Shown here in pieces: positions 41,975 to 54,852 of a stretch of 64,000 nt of DNA. Source of the DNA: Neofusicoccum parvum (lineage: Eukaryota > Ascomycota > Dothideomycetes > Botryosphaeriales > Botryosphaeriaceae); the NCBI GenBank assembly GCA_020912385.1, contig CP087208.1, positions 3,100,001 to 3,164,000 on the forward strand, written 5' to 3'. Numbering within the stretch: position 1 is the first letter of the stretch; every line of letters begins with the position of its first letter. A program made the translations under genes and the position numbers. A model generated the notes under the pieces. That model did no database searches and was not told the origin of the DNA. It saw only the letters and a program-made list of their open reading frames with translations.

Positions 41975-44900
41975 GCAGCGCCTGGGGCAGCGGCGGCTTG
42001 GAACGGTTTGGCTGGACCTGCAGACGCGGCGGGCCGTGCAGCAGTCCGGAGCCCCGGACTAGGCGCTAGTCCGTGATCTGGGGATGGCATCTGTGGAGAC
42101 ACCGGGGTAGTCGAGCTTGGAAGGCGGCATTACCAATTCGGAAGCCCATTCCCGCCTGGGTGACGTGGGGGGAGCGCGGCAGCAGAGAGTGGAGCAGGAC
42201 GGAGCGCACTGCCGCAGGGAACCAGGACGGCATGTGCGCGCGGCGGTATTGTGGGACAGGCTGGGCTGCCCAACGCGGCGGGCGTATGAGAGGGCGCTGA
42301 ATGCACGGCTTGGGAGCCATGGGAGTGGCAGGCGCGCGGGCAAAGGCCGACGTCAGAGGCCCCAGGCCGCCGAAAAGCGCCGCGGCGCAGGGGCCAGCCG
42401 GTAGCCACCCGGCGGATCCTGCGCCATAAACCACGACTCGGCCGCCGCCCCAAGCGGCCGATGCGCCGTCGACCAGGACGTCATCGCTGGCTCTTCCCCG
42501 TGGAGGTGCTCGTGGGGAACGCCGGCTATCGCGCGGATCGGGTCGTCCTGGCCCACTGCCGCCAGCTGCCCTGGCTATCTGGTCGCGCCCATTGGCCTCT
42601 CCGCGTCACCAGACCCCATCGCCGCCGTTGAGGGCTGGTGTTGTGCTGCGCGAGCAGGCGTGTCGGCGGCGATGGACAGTTTCAAGGCGGCCGGCTGGGC
42701 CGCAAGCCTCGTTTTCAGCCGCACTAGGCTGCGCCCATCCAAGGCGCCCGAACACCACTGCCGCCCGGCGCCAAGGCATGCCACTTCGCGAACCTTCCGC
42801 TGGAGATAAGTCGCGAGGTCACCTGCCACCGCCTCGTCATGGCCTGGCTGCCCTTGATATCACCGCTGTAGCCACCGTGGAGTGACCCACTCCGCCTCTG
42901 TCAGAGACACTCACGCGCGTCAACCCGTCACTCAACACCAGCGACGAGCCCACTCTTGTGGCTTCTCCATCACATGCCAGGATGCGCAGGTCGGCAAATG
43001 CCTTTTCGCCCGTTTCGGCGTTTGACGGGGCCGTCAGCGCAGTTTTCCGCCTTACGCGGAGCCAAGCAAGGGCATGATCGCCCTGATGTCTCATATCCTT
43101 GCATTTGCGCTTTCTATTATCAACGTCCTCTCCTCTCGCATGCGTTGACTTCTCCATTTTATGTGCCGCTACCTTTGGACTTGCTACTCCATGAGTCTAA
43201 TCCCACGCACATCTCTGCTGGAGCAGCCGTCTTTTCATGGGTGGGAGAATCTTCAGGCTGACGCACCCTTCAGTTCCGCCATCTCCGCCATGAAATCATA
43301 CGGGATCCCCTTTCCGGCCAGACCAACACACCTAGTTGATAGCACCTACAGGAAGAAGCCCGTCTTACGTTCTTCCCCAAAAACCGCCTGCAGCGAATCA
43401 GACACTGCCCGACGATAGCGTGGTATCCGATGACCCAGCACGCTCCGCTTCTCTTCCGTAGCCCGACACCACTGTCCCTCGCCTGAATATCCCAGGGCGG
43501 CCGCAGCTCCGTCGCTCGGCGACTGAGTCCAATGGAGCACAGCAGCACTCCAGTAGCCGCCGGCGCTCCGGTCTGACCCGCAATGCTGTCCGAATCCGTT
43601 CCCTGCTTTCGTTAGCCCCTTTTGGCCCACCACGCCACATGTCCCAACAGATGCAGCCCGCTTAATTTGCCACAGTGGTGTTGTTTTCTGTGCAATGTGG
43701 CTTGAGGTGCCCAAAAGCATGAGGGCATGCTGCATCAAAAAGGCCGGATCTCAAGGCCAGAACGTCGGGTGTCGAGAAAAAAATGCCGCGCGTCGAAGGG
43801 AGCTTCCGCATCTACCACCAAAGACCGAGCACGACGGGGCATCCACTCGAATCCAGACCAATCAACCCCCGATCCGATAAGGACAGGGGCCAAGGCCAAG
43901 TTCTGCCTAGACCGCCTCGCCGGGCGGACATCACTGCGGTATCTCTCGGCCTTCCCACCATCCCGGAAACCGAGTGGACTACAAGCGCCCAAGATGCACA
44001 GGAACAGCCCCTACCCAAACACTACTCTCTCGTACTGCGTGGTCTGCTCCACTTGTATTGTTGAGGTTTCTTTGGTTTGGTGTTCTCGATTTTGTGATCT
44101 CGTTCTCGAGCCGAGGTGGACGGAATTAACTTTCCTCGCTTCACTTCCAAAGTCTCGACTCCTGTAGGGGTGAATAGCATTCCTCTCACTTGTCATCTCG
44201 TTCTTTCAACTATCCATCACTTTTGTCAGATACTCCATCATCAAAGTCGACGGTGCGTTGAATGAGATGACTCCGTTCGCAGCGGCTTTCACATCCAGGA
44301 CGATCACACAGACGTAGAATGGGATACATCCATACTTTTGCGCTGGTTCCGCCTCAAGTACCCGGAATATTCGTTCAACATTGGATGCCCAGTCATTCCG
44401 CACGATAGCTGAGATACTATGGTTTCTGCTTCTTCCGCTCACAGGTTCACGATAGGCCGCCAAGAGATCTACATGCCCCTTTGTTACGTCTCGCTCGCTT
44501 ACAGGCTGAACAGCGCAGGCGTGCTTGAAGGACTGTCAAACTTCCCCGCTTGCTCCGATTCTTGTCTGCGCCATCAAATAAAACTGCCGCTCATCGACAA
44601 AAAGGTTTATTTTATGTTGAGATCCGGTACTGCGGCGTGGAACCTCGGCTAGCGCTCATCCCGAGTTCGTCACAGCCAGGTCTTCCATCGGTGGTAGCTA
44701 TGGTATTGAGCTGCAGTCTTTCGGCCTATTCGCTGACTATCACGTCTGCCCCCGGACCCGCTCCCGTTCTCAGGCCGGGTGAAGTCTCTTTGTACTTTGC
44801 ACTATCTCTAGGGGTTTTTCTCGTAGCACAGTGTCCACACCCGATTCTACGATTAGTTTCCACGCCATGACTACGTTGGCGGTCTCGCCAGAATGACCGC

Positions 44901-46866
44901 CCTTACACCGATATGGGCTTGGCCACCGACCTTGATCAGTAGACGTACGCCTGGGATGCCGAACGAATCTACGACAACTTTCCTTCGAGCGGTTTCACCG
45001 GAGAACAGTGCTGGGAACCGCACTGTCGGCCGAAGACTGGACATGCGAAGGTTGTTGGTAGAGTGTTTAGGGTGGAAGTCGATGGTTACGTTCTCGGGTG
45101 GAAAGGGTCTTGTGGTTGACGTGGAGCCCTTGCTTGCATGATTCCGGCACGGCATCACTTTAAGACGGTAGTCAAGTCGACAATTTTTGGCGGGATGTGG
45201 GATAGATGTTCCACTTGGACCGCATGGCGAGGTTGGACGGATCAGGTCCTCCTGGTGAAGTCGGCTCATGACTCTGGCTACGGTCTTCTATGCGTACGCC
45301 AGCTACTCCTCCGAGCACTGTTTCTCCAAGATATGGCAACACCAGCAGCCCTCATATCATCAAGATCAGGCGGCTGGTTACTGCATTCCTGCGCAGCATA
45401 CCGCCGATACGTAGACAGGGTAGTGGCACACGGCGTTGGACTCCCCGAGAGTGGGTCTTTGCCCGTCAGGAAAGGCGTCACCAGCTTTTGCTTGCTGGTC
45501 CGCAGAGACGGCAGCAAGGGTTCCACCATGTGCACGGTCGAAATCATCGGATAGAGCAAGTCCGCGTGCCAGTACCCTACACTCGAGAGCATGCAGGTAG
45601 ACGAAAGCATGGCGAACGCTGCAGCAGGGATGGTATTGAGCCAGAGACGCAGGAAGTGCCGTGACCAGCTCAAAAAAGGTAGAAGTTTGCAGCCAATCAG
45701 CTTCCATCTTTCTCCCCGCTCATGATTCCCACAGTTCAGACAGCCGGCAAAACTCAAGGGTGCAAAGGCCGACATGCGCAGGCACGGCAGGAGGGATCAG
45801 CCACACCCGCAAGAGACCCAAGCATCCACACCAATAACCACTTCTAGGCGACCAATTCATGCAGATAGATGTGCGGCTACGCATCCGGGCACAGCCGCAG
45901 GATTACCCACAGGCGTTCGATGTGGGGAATTACCCCGCGTGACGTTTCCGGGGAAGATTTTTCCGACGCGTGGGCAAAGGGCAGGTTAAATTAGCCCGGC
46001 TGCGGCTGCTGGGGCGGCGGCACCGGGAGGAAGAGGCGCTGATCGCCGGCGAGGATGGTTGGTCCTGGATGAGGTAGGCGGTGGGTTGTTTGCTGACGAA
46101 GGTCGTCGTCGGGCTGCTTGCTTTGACCGCCAACGGCGGTTTTCCAGCACGCGCTGAGGATTTCTCTGCATACATACTTCGAGACGAATACACGGCTCGG
46201 GAGGCTGGCGCACTGGTTGCTCGATTACCTTCCATGCAACGAGCGTTGACAGACAGTCGAGCCTGGCTCGTTCCCCAAATATCTTGCAAAGGGACTTCGG
46301 CAAAGCTGAACAGATGGCCGGATACAGATTCCTGGGCCGGGAAGACTGGACAGAACAAGTCTAGAAGTAAAGCGCGTGTCTGGGTTAGGTGAACTTCCTG
46401 GTTATCTCTCTTCACTCAGACTGATGAACAGCCACCTTGAACGACCTTGACGGTTGGGCGATATGAGCAGCTCGCTGAGCAACTCCAAGAGCTACGGTCG
46501 AGCCTAGCGGTGAAGACTGACGGTGAAGAAGGCCAGCGAGAAAGAAGCGGGATGACTGACCGGTGCAGTTGGCCTACCGGCAAACCTGCTGCGGTGGTCA
46601 GCCTTACAGCGGAGTTTCGTCCGCGACTGCAAACGGCCGCCTCAAATCGAGTGCTGGCCTGGAGCTTGGGCAATTGACCATTAGCGCCGGCGGCCCAACT
46701 GCGCGTCCAGACGGAGCTACCCCGCTGAAAAACCACCGCCCCTCCACCCACCTCTGCCACGATCCTCACGACGTGGAAAGCAACCCGGCCAACCTCGAAA
46801 CCAACCAACCCAGCCTTTCCACCACGCAATTGACCCCTCAACAACCACACCCACCCACCCACAACC
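41975..46866. other. 4.9-kb stretch without a recognised gene
   Basis: The left third (42000-42900) is GC-rich and full of overlapping frames without domains. The centre (43000-45300) has shorter frames in all readings. A few fragments look protein-like: a plus-strand piece near 44310-44390 (WDTSILLRWFRLKYPEYSFN) and one at 44893-45141. None can be tied to a family or joined by convincing splice sites. It could hold eroded genes. The last 400 bp form the leader of the methyltransferase gene. Confidence 0.45.
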
Positions 46867-47904
46867 ATGCCCCCACCCACCTTCACCCCCACCACCCCCC
46901 TCACCCTCGACGGCGCTCTCGCCACCGAGCTCGAAGCCGCCGGCCACGCCCTGACGACACGCCTCTGGTCCGCCGCCGCGCTGCGCAGCTCGCCCAGCGC
47001 GATCCTCGCCGTGCACCGCTCGTACTTCAACGCCGGCGCGAAGATCGCGACGACGGCGTCGTACCAAGCGTCGTTCCCGGGGCTGCGCGCAGCCGGCTAC
47101 ACCGACGGCGAGGCGGCCGCGCTGGTGCGCGCGAGCGTCGAGCTGGCGAGGGAGGCCGCCGGGCCGGACGGGCTGGTCGCCGGCAGCGTCGGGCCGTACG
47201 GCGCGTTCCTGGCGGACGGGAGCGAGTACACCGGCAGGTACGCGCTGGGCCGCGAGGCGTTCAAGGACTTTCATCGCGAGCGGGTGCGGTGCTTGGTCGC
47301 GGCTGGGGTGGATTTGTTGGCGCTGGAGACGGTGCCGAATATGGAGGAGTGCAGGGCGTTGGTCGAGTTGCTGCGGGAGGAGTTTGCGGGCGTGCGGGCG
47401 TGGTTGAGCGTGACGGTGAGGAGGAGGAGGGAGGCTGTTACCGGCGGAGGGGTGGCGATTGCGGGAGAGGAGATTGGCGCGGCGTTGGAGAGGGTGGTCA
47501 CGGGCGGGAGTGTGGGGAAGGAGGTTGGGAGTGAGGAGGGGGAGGAGGTCGTGTTGAGTGATGGGAGTAATTTGAAGGGCGTGGCGGAGCTGGTGGAGGG
47601 GAGCGAGCAGGTTGTCGCCGTGGGCGTGAATTGCGTGAGTCAAGAGTTGGTGGTACCGAGTCTGAGGGCGTTGAGAGAGGGGACGCGGAAGCCGTTGGTG
47701 GTCTATCCGAATAGCGGGGAAGTATGGGATGCGGAGGAGAAAATGTGGAGAGGAGATAAGACAGGAGGCAGCGGGTTAGAGGAGAGAGTTGAGGAGTGGT
47801 GGAGGGAGGGTGCGAGGTGGATTGGTGGGTGCTGTCGCATGGGCCCGAAGGATATTGCAGTGATAAATCGGGTGATGGAGAGGCTGCAGAAGGAAGGAAA
47901 GTGA
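46867..47904 (+). CDS. Homocysteine S-methyltransferase
   Basis: Cytosolic zinc-dependent enzyme that transfers a methyl group from S-methylmethionine (or S-adenosylmethionine) to homocysteine, making methionine; yeast relatives are Sam4 and Mht1. It is a single uninterrupted frame of 345 residues, normal for the family. The start motif LDGALATELEAAG matches the family's conserved DGAxxTEL. Further marks are SYQASFPG, SVGPYGAFLADGSEYTG and DLLALETVPNMEE. The three zinc-ligand cysteines are present: one in VGVNC (about residue 258) and the pair in GGCCRMGP (about residue 322). The start ATG follows a long C/A-rich leader with an ACAACC-ATG context. Composition is strikingly GC-rich in the first half and G-rich in the second. 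An insertion of about 40 Gly/Glu-rich residues (residues 180-235) is longer than in typical homologues. Confidence 0.92.
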   Translation: MPPPTFTPTTPLTLDGALATELEAAGHALTTRLWSAAALRSSPSAILAVHRSYFNAGAKIATTASYQASFPGLRAAGYTDGEAAALVRASVELAREAAGPDGLVAGSVGPYGAFLADGSEYTGRYALGREAFKDFHRERVRCLVAAGVDLLALETVPNMEECRALVELLREEFAGVRAWLSVTVRRRREAVTGGGVAIAGEEIGAALERVVTGGSVGKEVGSEEGEEVVLSDGSNLKGVAELVEGSEQVVAVGVNCVSQELVVPSLRALREGTRKPLVVYPNSGEVWDAEEKMWRGDKTGGSGLEERVEEWWREGARWIGGCCRMGPKDIAVINRVMERLQKEGK

Positions 47905-50609
47905 GTCCTGCCCATATCAATGAAGTCTGGTAAATATAAAAGAAGTAGGAAGATACGACGCTACTTCATTGTACATTCATCCTACTCAATCACATCTTAT
48001 GCTTCAATTAAAGTCTGTCCATCATGAATCAGTCGTAATTCGTTTCGAGGTCACTTGGAATTGAAGTATCTCGTTGTAGGTGCCATGCACATGCACATGC
48101 CCACTCGGAGTCGGTGTCTCACCAAAAAGTTCAAAACCAACTGCACAATCGCCCCAGTTCTTCTACTGCTATGTTCTGAGAATCCCTCAACCAACAAATA
48201 AAACAATGGGTAGACTGCTGCTTCCGCAATGGAGATCGCCGTACCGTACTGCTTGTCTTCTCGGGCCTAGCACTTGCAGCAAGACAGCAGTTCTCAAGGC
48301 AACACAAGGAATTCGGCGGGTTTTTCCTTTTTTAACCCTTCTGCATTTTAGGAAGAGCCAAACTTGTGGCGCTACATCATGAATGCTTGATGATGATATT
48401 TTGCATTCTGATTTTATATTCTGAGATGATTCAGATTGGCAGCCTTGGACGATTGATCGTCTAGGGAATTCCTCTTAGAAGGTAGCTTAATTGAAAAGCT
48501 AGCTATCAAACTTAGGAAATACAGGAGGCGTAGGTAGATCCAGCGAGGAAGAATCATTCGCCTATTAATAGCGAGATGAGATAGACTACGGGCAGCGCGG
48601 AGATTTGACAGCAGAGCTTCAGGTTTCTCAAGGCCTACATTTCAATTCCAATTCCAGCCCGAAGAGTTACAACCTCTCGTAATGTTCCATGAGGAATAAG
48701 GTGCATCTGTATTGAGGAATGTCGACTTGAGAGTAGGTTTGCTGTCGAGAAAGACGAGCCAGTACAGCTTGATGGCCCGGGGTTTCATCAAATAGACACA
48801 TCGTGTAGTGCGCACTGTATCTGTGAAGGGTTCTTCCGGCTGTTCTGCCCTATATTCGCTATTCGTACAAATACAAACTTCTCATTGATTAAAGTGAATG
48901 TTCTAGGATCCTCTTGGATATCCGTGGGTAGATTTGGCTGGCACCTTCTCTAAACTTCTCCGCATCCGAGTGCCTTTAAATTGACGTGTACACACTCAGC
49001 AGCATACGGAGCAAATAAATAAACGGGTCAATTCTCTAATTATGGGTGCCCGGCGCGGTGAAAATCAGGAACGACCAAGCAACGCTGGTAGATACGGTGT
49101 CAGATATAGCCTGTTGGAATGTTAAAGGACGAGCTGATACAAACTGAATACAAAAATGAGGTCAAGAAGCTGAGGGCGATGTGTGCAACACAGGTGGTTC
49201 CATTGTCCGGCACCCCCATGTTTTAAAACCAGGTCCTTGCCTTATTAATTAGCAGATTAGGAAAGCGGGTTTCTGGCCGCACACGAGAAGAGACAAGTGC
49301 AAAACGCTAACTTGTTGAGGAAGGAGAAGCCTCGAGAAACGAGCCCTTCAGATACTTGACTGCATCCAAGGCTTTTACTGTTCCAAGCGGGCTGAATTCG
49401 CAGGGAGTAGATCATGGATGGTATTTGGCTTAAATAATGCTGAGGACGAACTTAGATAATCAGTGGTAAGCCGCGGTAATGTTTCCCATTGCACGCCACA
49501 GGAAAAGTGTGAAGCTACACCAATCCCAGAAAAGCCACCTTTCGGAAAGGCAGAACATCAGGTTCAAGTGACGCTGCATGTTCTCGGACTAGCAGCCACA
49601 GTCCGCCATCTTGCGTAGACCCGAGGTATCGAGCTAAAAATTAGTCTAATAAATTAAGGCGACTCTGAAGAAAACACCCTCTGCTGAAGTCATTTAATTC
49701 GTTTCAATCTCGCAAGCGTCAACACTACTACGACCGAGTACCAACCCTTCAGCAACTACGAACCAGTTTCAAGGCACACGAACATAAAGGGTGGAACCCA
49801 TTATAACGAAAGCAACAAAGGGTTAATTGGCGGATTAGAGACTATAGTCAATTCTATACAAGACACATCGTGAAACTGACGAAACGCGGCCAAGCCTTGT
49901 CTTCTCTATTCCAAGATGTAGCTGTACAGCGCTTTTCTCCCACAAATGTGACACCCATCGCAGGGACATTGATGACATTCATCATCCAACGACGATACTG
50001 GGACACGTGAGCTTGCTTCAAGAAACTCAGAGAGTAGCCTTACTCTTTGAGGCCTGGAAGACACGCGGAAGTGGCATTGATGGTGGCGGTGGTGGTAGAT
50101 TCGTGCCACGTTCATCTTGCCTTTGCATTGTTAATGTAGACAGTAGACTACAGGTATCGTACAATTTAAATGCGAAGTCAAGGTTTCTCATGGGCCAATG
50201 TCATGCGTCGAGCTAAAGAATCCGTTGAGTTCCTCTTCTCTCGATACGTACATCAGCTGGTCTACATACCCCAAACCCAGGTCAAACATACCCAGAACCA
50301 TAAGGCAATTCGTTGTCGGTCTGTAGTCTTCATTACACAACCATCGACATGCAACGTGAAGACAACGCTCCAGATAGCATCTCTCATAACCGCATGGTAT
50401 ATTCATTAAGGTTTCAATGCCGTTCCGGCTGCTCTTTCATAACAAGGGCACTCACTACGCAATGGGAATATGCATCCCGCCGTGCTGGACGCAATGCCCC
50501 ACCGCGCCTTTCTGATCAGACGAACTCGTACGACAAAAGAACACCCGACCCAATGCAGGAAATACGCCCACCTCCACCTCCACCTCCCCCTCTCCACCCA
50601 CTTCACCCC
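47905..50609. other. AT-rich gene-free interval
   Basis: 2.7 kb, visibly poorer in GC than its surroundings from about 48380 to 50300. There is no frame longer than about 100 codons and no recognisable domain. A TGTTGGAAT string at 49112 recalls LTR ends, but no matching partner or primer-binding site was found. The composition would fit old repeat-induced point mutation of a repeat, but I cannot identify the element. Confidence 0.5.
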
Positions 50610-52642
50610 TCATTTATCCTTCCCGTCCTCCCCATCCTCCTTCTTCGGCTCGAAGTCCAGGCTATTTCCGTTGTAATACTCATTCCCCGTCTCCCCCTGA
50701 TCCCTCAGCGTCCTGATCCGGATCCCATCTCCTCCCGTTCCAGAAGAGCCGGAGCCGGAACTCTTCCCCTGCCCCTGCCCCTGTCCCTGTCCCGGTGATG
50801 AGTCCTGCCCCGCCGCCGAGGCCCCGGCCCCACCGCGAGCGGCTCCCGCTCCGCCGCCTTCCTGACCGCCGGCGTTGCCGCCTCCTCCGCCACGCGCGAA
50901 CGGTGCGAAGAATGTCGCCAGGAATGTTGCGAAGAGGTTGTACACCTGCAACATGGCCACGTAGATGCTGCCGACGTAACCGTTGCCGGCGCCGGTATAG
51001 GCACCGACGACGTTCTTGGCGGGAATGAGGACGAGAGTTGCGCTTGGGATGACGTCTGGGAGCTCGTTGAGGGGTTTCGTCTCATCGGACGGGCCGAGGG
51101 TGCGGTTGGGGAGAGGGGCGAGGATGTGCTTGAACGAATAAGGGGGGACGGGGGGTGGTTTGGCGGATGCGGACGAAGAAGGCGCGGAGCCTCCGCCGAG
51201 CGCCCAATCGACGCGGGGACGGACGTCGGCGGCGAGCGTGGCGGTCGGAGGGAAATATTCGCGGATCTGGCTACCGTCGAGGAGGCGAATGCGTAAGCAA
51301 ACGTCGCCAGACTTGGCGGCCGGGCCCCTGCTTCCTGACGCTGATGAAATCGAGGCTCTTTTGGCGGCTTCTTGGGCAGACGGTGGTGAGGCAAATTCCG
51401 CTCCTGAAAACTCTCGAAGATCTGCTTCACGCTGCCGCTTACGCAACTCTTCTTGCTCTTTCCGCTCCCGTTTGTTGGCTTCCACACGCTGAAGGATGCG
51501 GTTCAGCTCGGTTTGCTGGGCTTGCTTGCGCAGTTTCTCTTGCGCAGCATAACTGAGCTTGTTAGGGTCTTTCGTGCCTGAAGAGGCTACTTCTGCGTCA
51601 ACAGCCTTGCGCTTGCCAGCAGCTTTTGCAGCACGGGCTGCAGCTTCTGCTTCCTGGGTTGCTTTGTGTTCTGCTTCGAGACGGGCGGCACGGTCTGGGA
51701 AGAGGGAGCCAAGTTCAGTACTTGAGCTAGGCTCGAGGGATGCTGAGGGCTCGCTGGACGCGGCGGTGTGGTTCTGGTCCGGTGGAGGCATCTGGGCGGC
51801 GTTCGTTTGTGCAGCCGGTGGCTCACTCAATATCGTGGAGGATGGCGCAGCCACGGGCTCTGAAGAGACAGGTTCCGCTTGCACAGGAATTTCTTCCTGA
51901 GCGGTTTCCGTCACAGCCGGATTCGCCGGTGCAGCAGTGGTTTGTGCCGTATCCGGATCCAGCACCGCTCCCAACCTGCTCACAAAGTCCTCGCGACTGA
52001 TTCCTCCCACCAGGCATAACCTCAATTGTCCATTACTGCGTGTGCCGCGCGTTAGCACAGCATTCCCGAACCCCTCCAACATCCGGACCTCTCCATGCCC
52101 CATGGATCTGCAGGCACCTACTGTATGACAATGACCGCTGGCGTCTTCGCAATAGGGCAGAACGCGGACAGGAACCCGGCTTCCTGGCTGCCGGCGTCGA
52201 GGCGGAGCGCCACCGTTTTGTCAGCAAGGAGTGTTGCAAGCTGTGCAGTCAACGCATTAGCACCAGATCTTTCACAATGGCGGGCGTGTCGTCAGCCGCA
52301 GCTGGGTTGCCCCGGAATTCTCTGGATATGCAAAGGAAGCTGTACGAGAAACTCACCGGCTCGTCCCTCAGCCACTCGCTCTCCCATGTCTTGCTCTCAT
52401 CGTCCGCATCTACCTTCGCAAGACCCAGTCAGATACATTCCGAGCGGATGCTCTCGACACCCGCATTTGGAGGGAGCTGCGGCTGGGGAGGACTGCAGTG
52501 ACGACGGCCGGGATGTGGGGGAGGGGCGGTCGAAAGGTAAACACTTGTCATGCAGCTACGCACCTCGCACGAAGCAGACGACCAGCTTGGCCTGCTGGAT
52601 GGCGAGCGAGATGCCGCTCTGGAGGTCGCCGTCGTAGAACAT
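50610..52642 (-). CDS. UBX-domain protein with UAS-like N-terminus (UBXN4/erasin-like)
   Basis: Adaptor of the p97/Cdc48 ATPase, most like UBXN4, which tethers p97 to the ER membrane for ER-associated degradation. Four exons (52642-52564, 52409-52357, 52240-52122, 52035-50610) total 559 codons in perfect phase, giving 558 residues. The N-terminal ~100 residues (MFYDGDLQSGISLAIQQAK, LVVCFVRD, TWESEWLRDEP, LRLDAGSQEAGFLSAF, KTPAVIVIHNGQ) have the thioredoxin-like UAS pattern. A disordered Ala/Pro-rich segment, a Lys/Glu-rich coiled coil (about 225-320) and the UBX domain (about 328-410, starting VCLRIRLLDGSQIREYFP) follow. A hydrophobic stretch near 434-460 (YVGSIYVAMLQVYNLFATFL) could form a membrane hairpin. 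The tail is Gly/Gln/Ser-rich. Confidence 0.88.
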
Positions 52643-53980
52643 TTCCTCAGCGGACCGCGGCCAAGACTTCGGGAGAGGAAGCGGCTGGAGAGGAAGTGTC
52701 CAGAAAACCCGGCGGCGGTGCGGCGTGGAGGGGGCGTGAACGGCACAGTAAAGCGTGTCTTGTCAGCGCGGAGCTTGCGGGATCTTGGGAGCTCGCTTGG
52801 CCGGGCTAGGCTCGCGGGAGCGGCGGCGACAGAGGGTGGTCAGGGCAGGGCGAGCTTGGTTTTGCTGTGGCGCTGAATAATGCGGGTCCGGGAGGCCACG
52901 CGAGCTGAAGCTGGGGCTGGACGCGAAAGTCCCAAATCCCATCTCGGCAGTGCCAGCGTGAAGTCGTGGCCGCCAGCATCACAACCAGCGGGAGCCCTGA
53001 GCGTCGCCTTCATTTGTGGCAGCATCATACGACGCCGTGTCTGGCATTGCCGTTTCACGGACGAGAGCCTGCATCTCCGGCGGAGAACGGACTGGCTGCG
53101 GACACTCTGGGTACTTCCCGACATCAAGCATCATCCCGAATACCTCACGCCCACGCCTAGCGAGATCTGAGAGGATGGAAGCTGCTACAGTCTACCTCAT
53201 ACACTCCCCGCCGACCTCGCCTTCGCAAGCCAATGTCGTCGTCCCAGTCGTGGCGCAAGCCCGTATCCCTGCCATGTCTCAAGGCACGCAATCCGTATTT
53301 CATCCCCCTCTCTCGCCGCCGACGGCCCGCTCTTTGCCCCTCCCCAGAAATACGGACGTCGTTGCGCACATCATCATCACATTGCTTTTGCACGAGTCAT
53401 GCCCATCAGCCAGCTCCAGTGAAGGGTCCTGAATCCAAAACATGGAAAACAGACAGAACAACTGAGGGGGAGAAGAGAGAGGAAAAGCTATACAATTACT
53501 GGCGCGTACTTTAAAGGCACCCCCATGATTAAAAAAAGAGAAAAAAGCAAAATTTCTCCACTACTGTGCTCTGAATCCTGCATGATGCCTTGCTTTGCCC
53601 GTTTGCTCCACGCACTATCTACAATTGAACTTAAGAGGGGAATTCCTCCGTCAAACCCAGATCCACTCCTGTTTGCTACCGCCCACTGCGTACCGGAGAG
53701 AAAAAGAAAAAGGGAAAACCAGCGATGAGAGTACTGCAAAAGAAAAGAGAAATGTCCCACTATCGCGGCTGCAACGCCGGCGACGCGCCTGTGGTTGATA
53801 CGGAGCAGAACGAGAACGGCACGTTCGATACTCCAGAACTGCTTCCAGATGTCGCGAGGTGAACGGAATTTCTCTAGAGGTTTCATTGTTATGCTCCGCC
53901 GCAAGTCATGCCACTCGTCAAGGTGCACCGGTCTATATCATTAGGTTGTGATGCGCATTTGACGTTTCCCCATAGCTCCC
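52643..53980. other. Intergenic region, UBX gene to Rac gene
   Basis: 1.3 kb without a supportable frame. It holds the UBX promoter on the left and the Rac 3' end on the right. The part near 53500-53760 is A-rich. Confidence 0.55.
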
Positions 53981-54852
53981 TCATAGGACGACACACTTGC
54001 TCTTCTTCGGCTTGGCCGCGGGTCTCGGACTCAGGACAGCGCTGTCACAACAAGGTCAGCGTAACCGGTCTCTGCCAGCTCCCAATCTCGTTGCATCGCT
54101 CACCGGATGGCCTCGTCAAAGACGCTCTTCAAGTTACGCTGCGTCAGGGCAGAGCACTCCAGGTACTTATGCGCCTTGATCTCCTTCGCAACCTGAACGG
54201 CCTGTTCGTACTGGATGGGAGCCATCTTCTTCTGCCTCAGGCTCTCCCTCGTGGCCTCGTCGTCTCTCAGATCAAGCTTCGTGCCAACAAGAATGATGGG
54301 AACGCCGGGCGCGTGATGCTCAATCTCGGGGTACCACTACGCAAAAAGTGTAAGTGAACCGTGCGCGTTAGAGGGATGGGAGGAGGCGAACCTTGGCCTT
54401 GACGTTGTCGAACGAAGGCGGGCTGACGATGGAGAAGCAGATGAGGAACACGTCGGTTTGCGGGTAGGACAGCGGGCGCAGACGATCGTAATCCTCCTGA
54501 CCAGCGGTATCCCACAGACCCAGGCTGATGGGCTTACCGTCGACCATGACGTTGGCCGAGTAGTTGTCGAACCTGCCAAGAAAATCAGATGGGTCCACCG
54601 AGATCCGTATGGGGGTGCCGTACACTGTCGGGATGTACTCGCCGGGGAAGGCGTTGGTGGTATACGAGATCAGAAGGCATGTCTGGACAAACGTCAATGG
54701 ATGGGCGCGTCGACGCGGGGCGAGCGAGGCATACCTTTCCGACGGCACCGTCGCCGGTGACAACGCACTGCGGAAGCTGTCAGCACGTGTATCTGCATCT
54801 TGCGGCGTCTCGAGCGTACCTTTAGGGACTGCGTCGCGGGTGCAGCAGCCAT
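53981..54852 (-). CDS. RAC1: Rho-family GTPase Rac
   Basis: Membrane-bound molecular switch controlling actin polarity, hyphal growth and NADPH oxidase. The protein reads [11 protein letters not shown], then [20 protein letters not shown] (P-loop), [19 protein letters not shown] (switch I), [20 protein letters not shown] (switch II) and [10 protein letters not shown] (guanine specificity). The end is [10 protein letters not shown]: a polybasic stretch and a CaaX box ending in Leu, predicting geranylgeranylation. The sequence [20 protein letters not shown] and the insert [20 protein letters not shown] match fungal Rac more closely than Cdc42. Several short introns interrupt it; the first exon is 54852-54820. 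The stop is at 53983-53981. The length is normal (about 195 residues). Confidence 0.93.

Noticed and set aside
49112..49160. TGTTGGAAT string reminiscent of a copia-type LTR end
   Set aside because: No paired end, target duplication, primer-binding site or transposon protein nearby.
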